DNA of 64,000 nt from Streptomyces sp. CBMA123 (GCF_014596465.1 NZ_MECK01000001.1:248001-312000), one strand, 5' to 3'; shown: positions 7,467-16,657, counted from the first letter of the stretch. Numbers and translations: made by a program. The notes: generated by a model from the sequence alone, not told the origin.

Positions 7467-8285
7467 GTGACCTGGAATTTCACCACGAGCCACATCGGCC
7501 ACGACGGGGCTGGCCAGCTGACGCTGGAGATCTGCCACCGTCGCGCGGACTACGGCAACCGGTTCGGCGGGGTGTTCTGGCTCCGCACCCCGCCACCGCC
7601 GGACGGGACGCCCGAGCTGGACGTCTGCTGCCCTGTGTGTATGGCCGACCGCGGCCTGACCGTCTCCGGGGTCTGGGGCGGCCCCGCCCGGCTGACCTGT
7701 GTGTGCGCTCACTCCTGGACGCCCCGGCTGCCCTGCCTCGAACCCGAGGACCTACTGCGGAAGCTCGTGCGCCTGGCCCTCACATCGAATCCCGGTCCCG
7801 ACATGCCGTTGCGGCGGATGCGGGCGGACCACGACGCCACACCACCTACACCGCTCCAGCAGGCCGTCCACCCGTACGTCGCCGACGCCTCCCGCGCCCT
7901 CAACCGCCGGGAGTGGCAGTTCAGCGACCACGAGTGCTCCGTGGCCTCCGACCTGCTGACGCAGGCCGGCTGCCAGGCGTACTGGAGCCCCGAGGCACTA
8001 GAGGCCCTGGTGAAGCAGAAGCGGACCGACGAGGACCACCTCCAGTGGGTCCATGAAAACCTCCAGGCGCTGGAGGAACAGGGCAGGACGACCGATGGCC
8101 GTCTCGGGCAGTTCCTGTCGGACTGCGCCGCCGCGCTGCGACCGGCCGCCCGACTGATCATGGACGACCTGGAGCCCGGGAAGACCTGGTCCGGCATGCC
8201 GCCCGTGCTCGATGACGCTCGAGGGGCGCTCGGCAGCGTCCACGTCGTACTGACCGCGGGCGCCACAGGCGAGGTCGATTACTGA
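7467..8285 (+). CDS. hypothetical protein with putative zinc ribbon
   Basis: This 272-residue protein starts at GTG 7467 behind GGTAGGA. Near residues 53-76 are CCPVC and CVC pairs followed by a His, as in a treble-clef or zinc-ribbon knuckle. The C-terminal 120 residues are helical and acidic. No family is recognised. It lies on the same strand between the nucleotidyltransferase and the 877-residue protein, so it may belong to the same module. Confidence 0.7.
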   Translation: MTWNFTTSHIGHDGAGQLTLEICHRRADYGNRFGGVFWLRTPPPPDGTPELDVCCPVCMADRGLTVSGVWGGPARLTCVCAHSWTPRLPCLEPEDLLRKLVRLALTSNPGPDMPLRRMRADHDATPPTPLQQAVHPYVADASRALNRREWQFSDHECSVASDLLTQAGCQAYWSPEALEALVKQKRTDEDHLQWVHENLQALEEQGRTTDGRLGQFLSDCAAALRPAARLIMDDLEPGKTWSGMPPVLDDARGALGSVHVVLTAGATGEVDY

Positions 8286-8355
8286 CGCCGGCCGTGACCT
8301 GCCGCACCGTCCGTTGCCCCACAGGTGGTCGGTCGGCCCTTGGCGGCGCACCGCC

Positions 8356-8361
8356 TAGGAT
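8356..8361 (+). promoter_or_regulatory. -10 element of a probable leaderless transcript
   Basis: TAGGAT ends six bases before ATG 8368, which puts the expected transcription start on the initiation codon. No Shine-Dalgarno precedes this ATG, consistent with leaderless translation, which is common in actinobacteria. Confidence 0.5.
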
Positions 8362-8367
8362 CGACGC

Positions 8368-11001
8368 ATGGTCAGCAATAGTGGGCGAAGGTGGGAGGAC
8401 GCCCGGGCCAAGGCCCGCGAGTTCCAGCGCCTAGATCGCGACGTCCGAGATGTCCTCGCTCTGATCTACTACCTGATCGTGGCTCAGGACGGCGGCGCCA
8501 TGGATCAGGTGTCCCTGCGGTCCGTCCGTTACCGCCTGGCCGATCCGCAGCGCCTGCACCGAGACCTCGCCGAACTGCTGCCCGGCCCAGCACGTGAGGA
8601 GGACTGGACCAGGCCGGTCGAGACCGGCCTGGCTGAGCTGGCGCAGGCGCGGCTGGTCGAGCACGGCCAGGACTACGGCCCGTTCACCGGCCCGCCCCCC
8701 GTGGAGGGGACGGTCTGGAGGCTCTGGTACGCGCTGAACGCCCGGCACGGCGTGCCGCTGGAGGACACCCTGCCGTCCGACATGGTCACCGAGGACGTGT
8801 ACGGCAGGTACCGGTCGAGCGGGATGACCGTCTTCGAGCATGCCGTGCGCGAGCTGACCACACAAGTCGACCAGGTTCTCCTGCCCGCCAGCGGAGCGTT
8901 GAGCCTGCAGGCTCACGTCGAGGTCACCGGCGGCATGCATGCCGGACGGACCGGCCGCCTCCGCGCAATCGCTTGGGGTGCCGACGACGAGCAGGGCACC
9001 TGCACCGACGCCCCCGCGGTCTTCCGGGTCGACTTCGACGACCGCCACGAGAGTGCCGACGTCGCCCCCGGCGACATCGAAAGGCTGCCCGAGTGGGACC
9101 GCCGGTTCGTCGTCGTCCACGCGGGCGAACCGCTGCCTACCGAGTGGGCTGCCGCCGTGCTTCTGGCCACCGCCGGTTCGTCGGCAGACTGGCACGACGA
9201 CGCCGTGGAACACCTTCGACGGTGGCAGGGCGGTGGACGCATGGTCGTCCTGCTGGCCCGGCCGCGGCACGGCCAGGCGCTCAGCGCCGAGGAAGAACAG
9301 TGGGTTGCCTGGGTGGCCGGCTGGGCTGACGAGATCATCGCCGTCGAACCTGACGACCGTTCCTCCCCGCCTCGGCTCGCGCCCGACCAGCCGGCCGACG
9401 CCCTCCATCACCCTGCGCGCCTGACCCTCGCAGCCGCCCCCGGACGCACGCCGGCCCCCGAAGACGCACCCTCCTGGGCCCGGACCCACCGCGTCGCCGT
9501 CGCGCCCACGATCACCGGGGCGATCGAGGCCGCGCTGAGACGGATCGGCCGAGGACACCAACGGGCCGCCGGGCATCGCAAGGTGCCACTTCTCATCGCG
9601 CGCTCCGCAGCGTTCAGCGGCTGGTACCTGGAACAGCTGACGGCCGGCACGGTGCTGGAGGAAGCCCGGTTGGAGTGGGCGTGCCGCGAGGAGGACGCCA
9701 GTGAGCCGATCTCTTGGTGGGCCCTGCGCGTCCGCCTCCGGCACGAGGACCGCTCTCGCAGCGAGGAGACCGTCCTTGCCCACCCGGGCCTGCTGAGCGT
9801 GGTCGTCTACCACCCACGGGAGCCGTGGACGGACACCGAGGTCGTCCTCCTCCCCAGCCCCGCCGCCGCACGGGGGAAAACGCGCGAGTTCCTGCGCCTT
9901 CCCACCATCATCAACAACATGCGCGCCGGCGGAGGCAACACTGACCGCGCCTGGTCGTTCCTCGTGGAAGGGCTCAACCTCTTCCTCGACTCCGATCGCC
10001 TGCGCGGGAGCGCGTTCCGCAACGACAGCCAGCTCATCTCGGCCCGCCGCAGCGTCGTCCGCGTGGCGCTGACCGACGCAGAACTCGACGACCTCCAGGA
10101 CCGACTGGAGCTGAGCCCAGTCGGCGCGCCGGAGGTGCACCGGTTGGCTGACCTCATGGCGAACCCGGTCTGCGACTGGGCCACCCTGGGCGCCATCACC
10201 ACCGCCGTGCAGCCCAACCCGCCAACCGCATCCCTTGACCCGTGGGCCGCCCGCCAGAGGATGCTGCAGTGGCGCGAGGCCGTTCGCCGGGCCACCACCC
10301 TCGCCGCTCCCCACCACGAGGGATCGGACGTTGCCGCGGTCCGGGACGTCATCGCGATGACCCTCTATGCCCTCCACCTACGCGCACGACAGCCGGTTGC
10401 CGAAGTGTCGTGGTGGACCGTGCTGTTCCACCTCCAGGACGACCAGCACGTCATCGACCTGGTGGAGCAAACGCTCCAGGACACCGGCCACGACGTGATC
10501 CCACGACTCAGCTTCAGGTCGCCCGACCAGAGGAGAGCCGACCCCATCGCCCGGCGGTGGGACCGGCTGAACCGCCCCCAGGACCCGCCTGCGGCCGGAC
10601 CTCACGACGGCCCCGCTCGCAGACCCGATTCCGTGCCCGACGCACGGGACAGCCACCGCAGCGGCCGACCCGACCCGATCATCAGGGCGTGCGTCCCTCG
10701 CGCCGCAGCCGCCGTCCACGCAGTCCTGGAGGACGGTTTCACCGAGCGTCAGCGCATCCGCGTCACGGCCGGCCCGTACGAGGGTCGCGCCGGCTTCATC
10801 CAGCGCCCCGTCTGGAGGCTGGACCGCGAGACCTTGCAGATCGCGGTGCCCCCCGCCGCATACGTCGTCGACCTCGACGACCTCGACGACGCGGCAGAGA
10901 TCAACACCGGCCAGCTCGCTAGCCACACGGACGGACGCAGCCGGCCCGGCGCCCCGCCTGCCACGCCTCACGGCCCGGCCGCCGATCCGACGGCGCGATA
11001 G
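8368..11001 (+). CDS. 877-residue multidomain protein: KOW-like, deoxyribosyltransferase-like and degenerate Nudix-like regions
   Basis: No single named family fits. Residues 1-170 are helical. Residues ~183-240 hold a KOW-like motif (VEVTGGMHAGRTG) with an acidic loop, and a second copy (IRVTAGPYEGRAG) lies at ~795-855. Residues ~245-330 (AVLLATAG, MVVLLARPRHG, WADEIIAV) resemble the nucleoside 2-deoxyribosyltransferase-like fold. Residues ~405-580 (FSGWYLEQLTAG, DTEVVLL, then ALTDAELDDL) resemble the Nudix partner domain often joined to it in streptomycetes, but the catalytic Nudix box is missing. The domain reading rests on remembered family patterns and is inference. The probable promoter is leaderless. 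Confidence 0.7.
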   Translation: MVSNSGRRWEDARAKAREFQRLDRDVRDVLALIYYLIVAQDGGAMDQVSLRSVRYRLADPQRLHRDLAELLPGPAREEDWTRPVETGLAELAQARLVEHGQDYGPFTGPPPVEGTVWRLWYALNARHGVPLEDTLPSDMVTEDVYGRYRSSGMTVFEHAVRELTTQVDQVLLPASGALSLQAHVEVTGGMHAGRTGRLRAIAWGADDEQGTCTDAPAVFRVDFDDRHESADVAPGDIERLPEWDRRFVVVHAGEPLPTEWAAAVLLATAGSSADWHDDAVEHLRRWQGGGRMVVLLARPRHGQALSAEEEQWVAWVAGWADEIIAVEPDDRSSPPRLAPDQPADALHHPARLTLAAAPGRTPAPEDAPSWARTHRVAVAPTITGAIEAALRRIGRGHQRAAGHRKVPLLIARSAAFSGWYLEQLTAGTVLEEARLEWACREEDASEPISWWALRVRLRHEDRSRSEETVLAHPGLLSVVVYHPREPWTDTEVVLLPSPAAARGKTREFLRLPTIINNMRAGGGNTDRAWSFLVEGLNLFLDSDRLRGSAFRNDSQLISARRSVVRVALTDAELDDLQDRLELSPVGAPEVHRLADLMANPVCDWATLGAITTAVQPNPPTASLDPWAARQRMLQWREAVRRATTLAAPHHEGSDVAAVRDVIAMTLYALHLRARQPVAEVSWWTVLFHLQDDQHVIDLVEQTLQDTGHDVIPRLSFRSPDQRRADPIARRWDRLNRPQDPPAAGPHDGPARRPDSVPDARDSHRSGRPDPIIRACVPRAAAAVHAVLEDGFTERQRIRVTAGPYEGRAGFIQRPVWRLDRETLQIAVPPAAYVVDLDDLDDAAEINTGQLASHTDGRSRPGAPPATPHGPAADPTAR

Positions 11002-11120
11002 GGTCAGGCTTCGGCGTTGGCCCCAACCTGGCCCGCCGGACGCCGTTCTCCGAGGTCGTCAGCTCCCAGCAGCTCGGCCGGACATCACGGCGCCACCGAA
11101 GGCTACGGGAGGGAAACTCG

Positions 11121-11993
11121 GTGAACGATCTAATGAGCCAGCTGCCCCGTCCGCTGGTTGAGCGGATGGGCCGGATGAGCGGCATGGCGCTGCGCGGCGT
11201 CATCGCCCTGGTCGACGAGGAGCCGGACACCTTCGCCGCGCTGGTGGACCGGATCGGCACCTGGGACGACGATCCGGGGCGCACGCCGTATCCAATGCCG
11301 CGCTACAAGTTCGCGGTCACCGAGGCGCTGCGCGTCGTCAACAACGGCTTCACGGCTATCGAAGAGCACGGCCCCCTCCTCAACGAGGCGGTGGTGGAAG
11401 GCGCTCGGCCGCTGATCGAGTCGTTCGCGCCCGCGGAGTTCCGCGACGCCGCCCTGCAGAAGCTGGCGGCCTTCCCTTCCGGCAGGGAGCCGCTGGACCT
11501 CTCCGGCGGCGATGAAGTCGGGCCGGTGGATTACGTCATCGCCGCGGCAGCGGCGGCGTGGATTGCTGGCGGCGCGGGCGGGCGAGTGGCGATGCAGCAG
11601 AACCTGCGGCTGGCCCTGTTGAAGGAGGTCCGCCGCGCAGAGAGCGTGGCCACCGGCGCGCCGGAGCGCGAGCAGGTCAACGACGTCAGCGACGCTGACG
11701 CGCTTGCTCTGCTCGCCACCTTGTACGACGAGGACTATGTCCGGCTGATCCCTGGCCCCCGTGACCGCGGCCCCTGGGAGTGGGACATGCTGGCCGTCCT
11801 CAAAACCCACCTGCTGGAGACCCCCGCCGACGCCACCACCCCCGAACAGGCCCAGGCGCTCAAGGCCAAGCTCGTGACCATCCTGCAGGCCGCCGTGGCC
11901 ACGGTCGAAAAGCCGAAGGCGCCCATGGTGCGCCCGGTCGGCAAGCGGGTCCAGCCCAAGCGTCAGCCGAAGAAGAAGCGCAACGGCAAGTAG
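11121..11993 (+). CDS. hypothetical protein with basic tail
   Basis: This 290-residue protein starts at GTG 11121 with GGGAGG upstream; ATG 11133 is an alternative start. It is mostly helical, with an Ala-rich hydrophobic stretch (VIAAAAAAWIAGG, about residues 139-151) that may be amphipathic rather than membrane-spanning. The last ~25 residues are Lys/Arg-rich (KRQPKKKRNGK), suggesting nucleic-acid or surface binding. No family is recognised. It ends 12 bp before the target duplication of the IS4 element, so the insertion spared it. Confidence 0.65.
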   Translation: MNDLMSQLPRPLVERMGRMSGMALRGVIALVDEEPDTFAALVDRIGTWDDDPGRTPYPMPRYKFAVTEALRVVNNGFTAIEEHGPLLNEAVVEGARPLIESFAPAEFRDAALQKLAAFPSGREPLDLSGGDEVGPVDYVIAAAAAAWIAGGAGGRVAMQQNLRLALLKEVRRAESVATGAPEREQVNDVSDADALALLATLYDEDYVRLIPGPRDRGPWEWDMLAVLKTHLLETPADATTPEQAQALKAKLVTILQAAVATVEKPKAPMVRPVGKRVQPKRQPKKKRNGK

Positions 11994-12005
11994 TCGGCGA
12001 GCTCA

Positions 12006-12015
12006 GGGTTAGCCG
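12006..12015. repeat. 10-bp target-site duplication, left copy
   Basis: GGGTTAGCCG abuts the left terminal repeat of the IS4-family element and recurs exactly at 13453-13462. Confidence 0.9.
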
Positions 12016-13452
12016 CAATGCCGGTGACTTTAGGTTGTTGCTGGCTGGGTGATCGTGACTGTTGCCGGTTGTGGTGGTGGCCAGTTGCGGTGTCGGGCGC
12101 GTTTGAGGGGCCAGTTGGACATCTTGCGTTTGATGACGCGGGGGCAGGTCCGTTGGCGGCGTTCGGGCAGCAGGCGTTCGGCGATCTCAGCCAGGGTGCG
12201 GATGAGTGCGCGGGCGAGTCTGCCGGGGGGAAAGTCCCGCCTGGGCGGGTACTTGGCGGCGTACGACACGCAGGCTGCGGGTGAAGGACAGCCGGTCGGG
12301 GTCGATGCCCTCGTGCAGGGCTGTCTGGTGCATCAGCTGTCGGATCGCGTAGTGGACGAGCAGGAGGCCGTAGACCTCCTGCTCGACTCCCCAGGGGTAC
12401 TTGGAGCGCAGGACGAGTTTGGGGCCGCGCTGGTGGGTCTTGATCTCGTCCAGGGTGGTCTCGATCTCCCAGCGCTGGGCGTAGAGTGCCGCGAGTTCGG
12501 CGGCCGGTGCCTCCTTCGGGTCGAGGAGGGTGGTGATCAGGCGGTAGACGGTCGCGTCGCCGGTGCGGGCCAGGGTGTACTCGATGACCCGGACGGTCAC
12601 GGGGTTGCGGCGGGTCTTGCGGTCCGGTTCGGCGTGGACCGTGCTGAGGTAGGAGCCGTCGTCGAGCACCCGCATGACCGGCAGCGCCGCGTTCTTCTTG
12701 ACCCGCCACAGCAGGTCCGCGCCGGTGGCCCGCGCCTGCTGCCACAGCTCGAACCCGTAGAAGCCGCGGTCGGCCAGCAGCAGCATCCCCGCCCGCAGGT
12801 GGGTGAACAGTTGCCGGGACAGGGTCTGCTCGCTGACCGACAGCGGCCCCAACGCGGCGCCGAACACGGTGTGGGTGCCGCACTCCGCCAGAGCGACCAG
12901 CCTGGCCTGCGGGAACGCGCCGCTCCCACGGCCTGAGCCCGGGCGGCCGAAGAACTCGTCGTTGGCCTCGGTGTCGGCCAGGTCCATCGTGGTGCCGTCC
13001 ACCGCGACCAGTTGCCAGCGCCGGTACCAGGCACCCACTGTCCCGGGCACCGCCAGCGGGCGGCACACCCGCGCGAACAGCAGCCGCAAGGGCTCCGGGC
13101 CCAGTCGTCGGCGGGCCCGGCCGATCGCGGCGGTCGTGGGCACCCGCCACGACCGTCGTCCGTCCCCGAGCCCCTCACCCAGCAGCCGGGCGACCTCCTC
13201 GTAGCCCTGTCCGAAGAACAGGCACATCGCCAGCACGAAGTACACGACCACCCGTGCCGGCAGCAGACGGCTGCGTTTCTCACCCCGCCCGGTCTCGGCG
13301 ATCACCTCATCGACCAGCCCCGGCGGAAACGCCTGGGTCAGCACCCCGATCGCGATCCGGTCCGATATCCGCTCACTCGCAGGTGTCTTGACCTGCCCCA
13401 CCCTCGCCACACCACACCCAACGAGACACGGGCCACAAAGTCACTGGCATTG
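12016..13452 (-). mobile_element. IS4-family insertion sequence, 1437 bp
   Basis: Terminal inverted repeats read CAATGCCGGTGACTTT at the left and CAATGCCAGTGACTTT at the right (on the complement), 15 of 16 identical. The element is flanked by a perfect 10-bp duplication GGGTTAGCCG. A 10-bp duplication and a DDE transposase with the Y-R-E-K signature fit IS4. It landed between the basic-tailed hypothetical gene and the PhyH gene, breaking neither. The intact ends and duplication point to fairly recent insertion. Confidence 0.93.
12030..13410 (-). pseudogene. IS4-family transposase with a C-run frameshift
   Basis: From GTG 13410 the first frame encodes ~395 normal residues, with an N-terminal IS4 domain, VAVDGTTMDL (first Asp), LLLADRGFYG (second Asp) and YAQRWEIETTLDEIK (Y-R-E-K with Glu). 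It then drifts into a Pro/Arg tail ending at 12187. The missing C-terminus (TLAEIAERLLPERRQRT) is in another frame and ends at 12030. Removing one base from the six-base G run at 12225-12230 restores a continuous protein through LSPGRLARAL. The gene is therefore frameshifted late, unless this is a sequencing error or a slippage site. Confidence 0.88.
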
Positions 13453-13462
13453 GGGTTAGCCG
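13453..13462. repeat. 10-bp target-site duplication, right copy
   Basis: GGGTTAGCCG directly follows the right inverted repeat and matches 12006-12015. Confidence 0.9.
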
Positions 13463-13575
13463 GATGCCGGCGTCAGGTCTTCTGCCCGACCCGGTGGGGC
13501 TCGTCTCATTGGCCCCCCGGGCGGACAGTGGAAATTCCGTTGCCTGCTCGGGTCGGCTAACGGTTCCATGGCCAA

Positions 13576-14322
13576 ATGGAGACGACAACTCCCTTGGCTG
13601 TCAGCAGCTTTCACCGTGACGGCTACTGCGTTGTGCCCGATGTCCTCACCGCCGAGCAGGTGAGCCACTGGCGTTCGGCGCTCGCGCGGCACGTTACGGC
13701 CCAGCCGCCCGAGCTCGGCCGAACCGGCCCGTACTTCCTGTGGCCGGCCCTCGCCGACCACGCCGACCTGCGCGCCCTCTACGAGGAAAGCGGCATCGGC
13801 GACGCCGTCCGCGCGTTCCTGCGCTCCGACCTCACCTTGCCGGCCCCGGAGGTCGCACAGCTGGCGCTCACCCTGCCTCCACACCTGCACCACCCCGGTG
13901 CCCCTCACATCGACGGCCTCACCCCCACCGAGGACGACGGCCGCCCCGGCACGTTCACCGTCCTGGCCGGCCTCCTCCTCACTGACCAGCGCCAGCGCGA
14001 CCGCGGCAACCTCTGGGTCTGGCCAGGCACACACCTGAGCACGGCAGCGTGGCTGCGCCACCACGGCGCGGACGCACTGCGCGACGCCACGCCCTACCCG
14101 CCCGTGGACCTGCCCACCCCGCTCCAGGTGACCGGCACGGCCGGAAGCCTGGTCCTCGTCCACTACCTCCTCGCCCACAACATCGGCGGCCATTTCGGCA
14201 CCGCCGACGACGAGCGCCGCGAGACCGTGTACTTCCGGCTGCGCGCCGTCGGCCACCGCGAACGCTGGCGCGAGGTTGTGACGGACCCGCTGTTGGAGTT
14301 CGCGCTGCCGGATCAGACGTGA
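13576..14322 (+). CDS. phytanoyl-CoA dioxygenase (PhyH) family oxygenase
   Basis: This 248-residue protein has the PhyH double-stranded beta-helix signature. APHIDGL gives the H-x-D iron ligands near residues 113-115, and a distal HYLLAHNIGGH supplies the third His, followed by ETVYFRL with the probable 2-oxoglutarate-binding Arg. Members are Fe(II)/2-oxoglutarate oxygenases or halogenases acting on small molecules; the substrate is unknown. A degenerate paralogue lies at 42378-42859, at the far side of the BREX operon. The start is ATG 13576; no strong SD is visible. Confidence 0.88.
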   Translation: METTTPLAVSSFHRDGYCVVPDVLTAEQVSHWRSALARHVTAQPPELGRTGPYFLWPALADHADLRALYEESGIGDAVRAFLRSDLTLPAPEVAQLALTLPPHLHHPGAPHIDGLTPTEDDGRPGTFTVLAGLLLTDQRQRDRGNLWVWPGTHLSTAAWLRHHGADALRDATPYPPVDLPTPLQVTGTAGSLVLVHYLLAHNIGGHFGTADDERRETVYFRLRAVGHRERWREVVTDPLLEFALPDQT

Positions 14323-14329
14323 GGCTCCG

Positions 14330-15127
14330 TCACGGACGGCGGGCGATGATCACCTCCGTGCGGATCCTCTGCTCGAAGGTACCCGCCGGGTCGAAGGCCA
14401 GCAGAGCGTCGCGGACGTCGTTCACGAACGCCTTCACGTCTGGGCCGAGTTGGCGCGGGCTGCTGTAGCTGTAGGAGAGCTGCAGGCCAGCCACCTCGTC
14501 CGCGGTTCGGGCGATCGTCCGGTCCCAGTGCGCGGTCTCGATTCGGGAGAACGGGGAACGGGCCAGCACGTCCTGGTGGCGCTCGGCCGGGTGGGTGTAG
14601 GTGCCGCGCCCGGCCCGGCGCTCCGGGCCGAGGTACCGGACCCGGACTTCCCGAATCGTGTCCGACCAGGGCGACGGGGCGATGTCGCCCGGAGCGCCAC
14701 CGGAGGCCAGCACGATCGCCCCTTCGTCGTCGATGAGGGCATCCAGGTCCTGGGCGACGGCGGCGCGGTCCATCCAGTGGAAAGCGGCTCCTACGGTCAC
14801 CAGCCGGAGCGGCGGCAGGTCCATGCTGGCCAGTTGCGCCGCCTCGCCCAGGCGCCATTCGATGTTGGTGACGCTGCCCGCGGCGGCGAGCACTCGGGCC
14901 TCGGCGAGCATGCCCGGTTGCGGATCGATGGCGATCACCGAGTTCACCATGCGGGCCAGCGGGAGGGCCACCGCTCCAGTGCCGGTGCCCAGGTCCAGTG
15001 CCCACCCGGTTCCGTCGAGGCCGAGGCGCTCGGCGACATGGGTGAACATCCGCTCGTCGTAGCCTGGCCGGTAGGCCGCGTAGTACGGCGCGGTGCCGTC
15101 GAACAGCTCGGCTGGCTCATTACTCAT
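14330..15127 (-). CDS. class I SAM-dependent methyltransferase
   Basis: From ATG 15127 this is 265 residues. Motif I ALDLGTGTGAV lies near residues 43-53, followed by an AIDPQ acidic strand end and a later VTVGAAFHWMD segment of the type seen in UbiE/Methyltransf_11 enzymes acting on small molecules. An in-frame extension to 15226 is Arg/Gly-rich and not protein-like, so the MSNEPAELF start is preferred. It converges with the PhyH gene with only seven bases between the stop codons. The acceptor substrate is unknown. Confidence 0.88.
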   Translation of the reverse strand: MSNEPAELFDGTAPYYAAYRPGYDERMFTHVAERLGLDGTGWALDLGTGTGAVALPLARMVNSVIAIDPQPGMLAEARVLAAAGSVTNIEWRLGEAAQLASMDLPPLRLVTVGAAFHWMDRAAVAQDLDALIDDEGAIVLASGGAPGDIAPSPWSDTIREVRVRYLGPERRAGRGTYTHPAERHQDVLARSPFSRIETAHWDRTIARTADEVAGLQLSYSYSSPRQLGPDVKAFVNDVRDALLAFDPAGTFEQRIRTEVIIARRP

Positions 15128-15226
15128 ATCCGCCACGCCGCCATCCTGCCACCGCCGCCCAGGCCGCATCGGTCGAGCTCCGCCCCTTGGAACGGAGCGG
15201 CGGCCGAAGGGTCCTCCTCCTGGCAT

Positions 15227-15511
15227 CTACGCCGCATTCCGCGATGTACGCGGGCGCAGGAAGTGGAGGAGGTCTGCGGTAATCACGCGGTAGCTGCCGC
15301 CAACCTCCACGACGGTGACTGGGTAGCGACCCTCCCTGACCATGCGGTATCCGACCGTCCGGCCGAGCGAGAGCAGCTCGTTGGCCATCGACAGCGGAAT
15401 CGCCGGCGGGAGGGCAGCGAGAGCTTCCGGCGAGTACTTTCCCGACCGGGCAGTCCGGACTGCGTTCACGGCAACTTCCCTCCCAAGCGATGTTCTCTGT
15501 GCGAGAAACAT
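15227..15511 (-). CDS. small helix-turn-helix DNA-binding protein (excisionase/AlpA-like)
   Basis: This 94-residue protein has a LSLGRTVGYRMVREGRYPVTVVEVGGSYRV-type segment. That is the winged-helix pattern of Xis/AlpA-like or MerR-like small DNA binders found near integrases (shown here only as a description of the core, residues ~47-78). It is divergent from the XRE regulator with 49 bp between starts. It may regulate or direct excision of the integrative element whose Xis and Int genes lie just to the right. Confidence 0.7.
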   Translation of the reverse strand: MFLAQRTSLGREVAVNAVRTARSGKYSPEALAALPPAIPLSMANELLSLGRTVGYRMVREGRYPVTVVEVGGSYRVITADLLHFLRPRTSRNAA

Positions 15512-15548
15512 CTATCACATCTGCCCTGGACGAAGAAGATGGCTCATG

Positions 15549-15554
15549 TATTCT
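15549..15554 (+). promoter_or_regulatory. -10 element for the XRE regulator, leaderless
   Basis: TATTCT ends six bases before GTG 15561. A weak -35-like TGGACG lies 16 bases upstream. No SD precedes the GTG, so a leaderless mRNA is likely. The 49-bp divergent spacer also contains a direct ACATCT repeat (ACATCTATCACATCT). Confidence 0.45.
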
Positions 15555-15560
15555 TCCCTT

Positions 15561-16211
15561 GTGACAGATTCCAAGGAGCAGTGGCCGGCTGCGCTGACGG
15601 CGCGGATCGCCCAAACAGTCAAGACGCATCGAGTCCAGCGCGGCATGACAACCAGCGACCTCTCGGCAGCGTGCGCGGCACGAGGTGTACCGATCGCCGC
15701 GAACACCATCACCAAGATCGAAAAGGGGCAGCGGGACTCACTCAAGGTGGAGGAGGCCCTCGTTCTCGCCCACGCCCTCGATCTGCCACTCGTGGCGCTG
15801 CTCATCCCACTGGAGGGCCAGACCGACGTCGATCTCCTACCCGAGGTGCCCCTGTCCGTCTGGGAGGCAGCGGCATGGGTCACTGGCGAGGACTACCTCG
15901 GTGAAGCACCGCCGGCGGGTTCGGCACGAGCTGTACTCGCAGTCTTCCGCGAACACGACGTCGATGTCCGCACCGCGCTGATCTCCACCCGCGAAGCCCA
16001 CAGCCGCCGCCTCCAGGCACGCCAGGTCCTCGGATCGGCCCGCTACGAGCAGCTGGCCCGGCAGGCGGACGAACTCGAGCGCATGGCCCACGAGGACTGC
16101 ACCCGGCTCAAGGCCGTCCGAGAGCAGATGCGAGCCGACGGGCTCCAGCCGCCACCGCTGCCGGCCGCTCTTGAGTTCGTCGACGCCCCCAGCAATCCGT
16201 CGCTGGACTGA
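15561..16211 (+). CDS. XRE-family helix-turn-helix regulator
   Basis: From GTG 15561 this is 216 residues. An N-terminal HTH spans about residues 12-68 (RIAQTVKTHRVQRGMT, then NTITKIEKGQR). The C-terminal half is a long charged helix (residues ~130-195), suggesting a coiled-coil dimer. It sits divergently with the small AlpA-like gene and upstream of xis and int, the usual place for an element-control repressor. ATG 15546 is an in-frame alternative; GTG is preferred for the leaderless promoter fit. Confidence 0.8.
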   Translation: MTDSKEQWPAALTARIAQTVKTHRVQRGMTTSDLSAACAARGVPIAANTITKIEKGQRDSLKVEEALVLAHALDLPLVALLIPLEGQTDVDLLPEVPLSVWEAAAWVTGEDYLGEAPPAGSARAVLAVFREHDVDVRTALISTREAHSRRLQARQVLGSARYEQLARQADELERMAHEDCTRLKAVREQMRADGLQPPPLPAALEFVDAPSNPSLD

Positions 16212-16378
16212 ATCCAACTCCCCGTTCGGGACGCGATGCTGATCGCCACCGCGCCCCCTGGACTCCCTGCTCTACGTCACACCCGACGGTCTCCGAGACG
16301 GCTTTCGCCTGCCAGCTTCCGCCCGTCCCGGAGACCCAGCCACCCCTTGGCCATCGACCAGAGAGGGCTTGCCCCATC

Positions 16379-16657
16379 ATGCCGTATGCCCGGACACGGG
16401 CCGCACGCAGTGCGCTTCCCCCATCCCTCCCATCCGCCCAGGGCTGTGTCTGCTCGTCCTCGGACGCTCCCGCACTCCTGCACACCGCCGACGAGGCCGC
16501 CGCGATACTCAAGGTCAGCCCCGCCACTCTGCGTCGCTGGCGACGCGAGGGCACGGGGCCGGCCTACGTCAGGGTCGGAGGCCGGATCGGGTACCGGCAC
16601 CAGGACCTCGCCGACTACCTGGCCAGCTGCCTCGTACTTCCGAAGGTGGCGGCCTGA
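16379..16657 (+). CDS. xis: excisionase-like helix-turn-helix protein
   Basis: This 92-residue protein has a low-complexity N-terminus of ~30 residues and then the Xis/MerR-type winged helix (LHTADEAAAILKVSPATLRRW, residues ~34-54, followed by a V-G-G-R-I wing). The stop and the integrase start overlap in TGATG, the classic xis-int arrangement of actinobacterial integrative elements. It should bind DNA at the att region and bias the integrase toward excision. Confidence 0.85.
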   Translation: MPYARTRAARSALPPSLPSAQGCVCSSSDAPALLHTADEAAAILKVSPATLRRWRREGTGPAYVRVGGRIGYRHQDLADYLASCLVLPKVAA

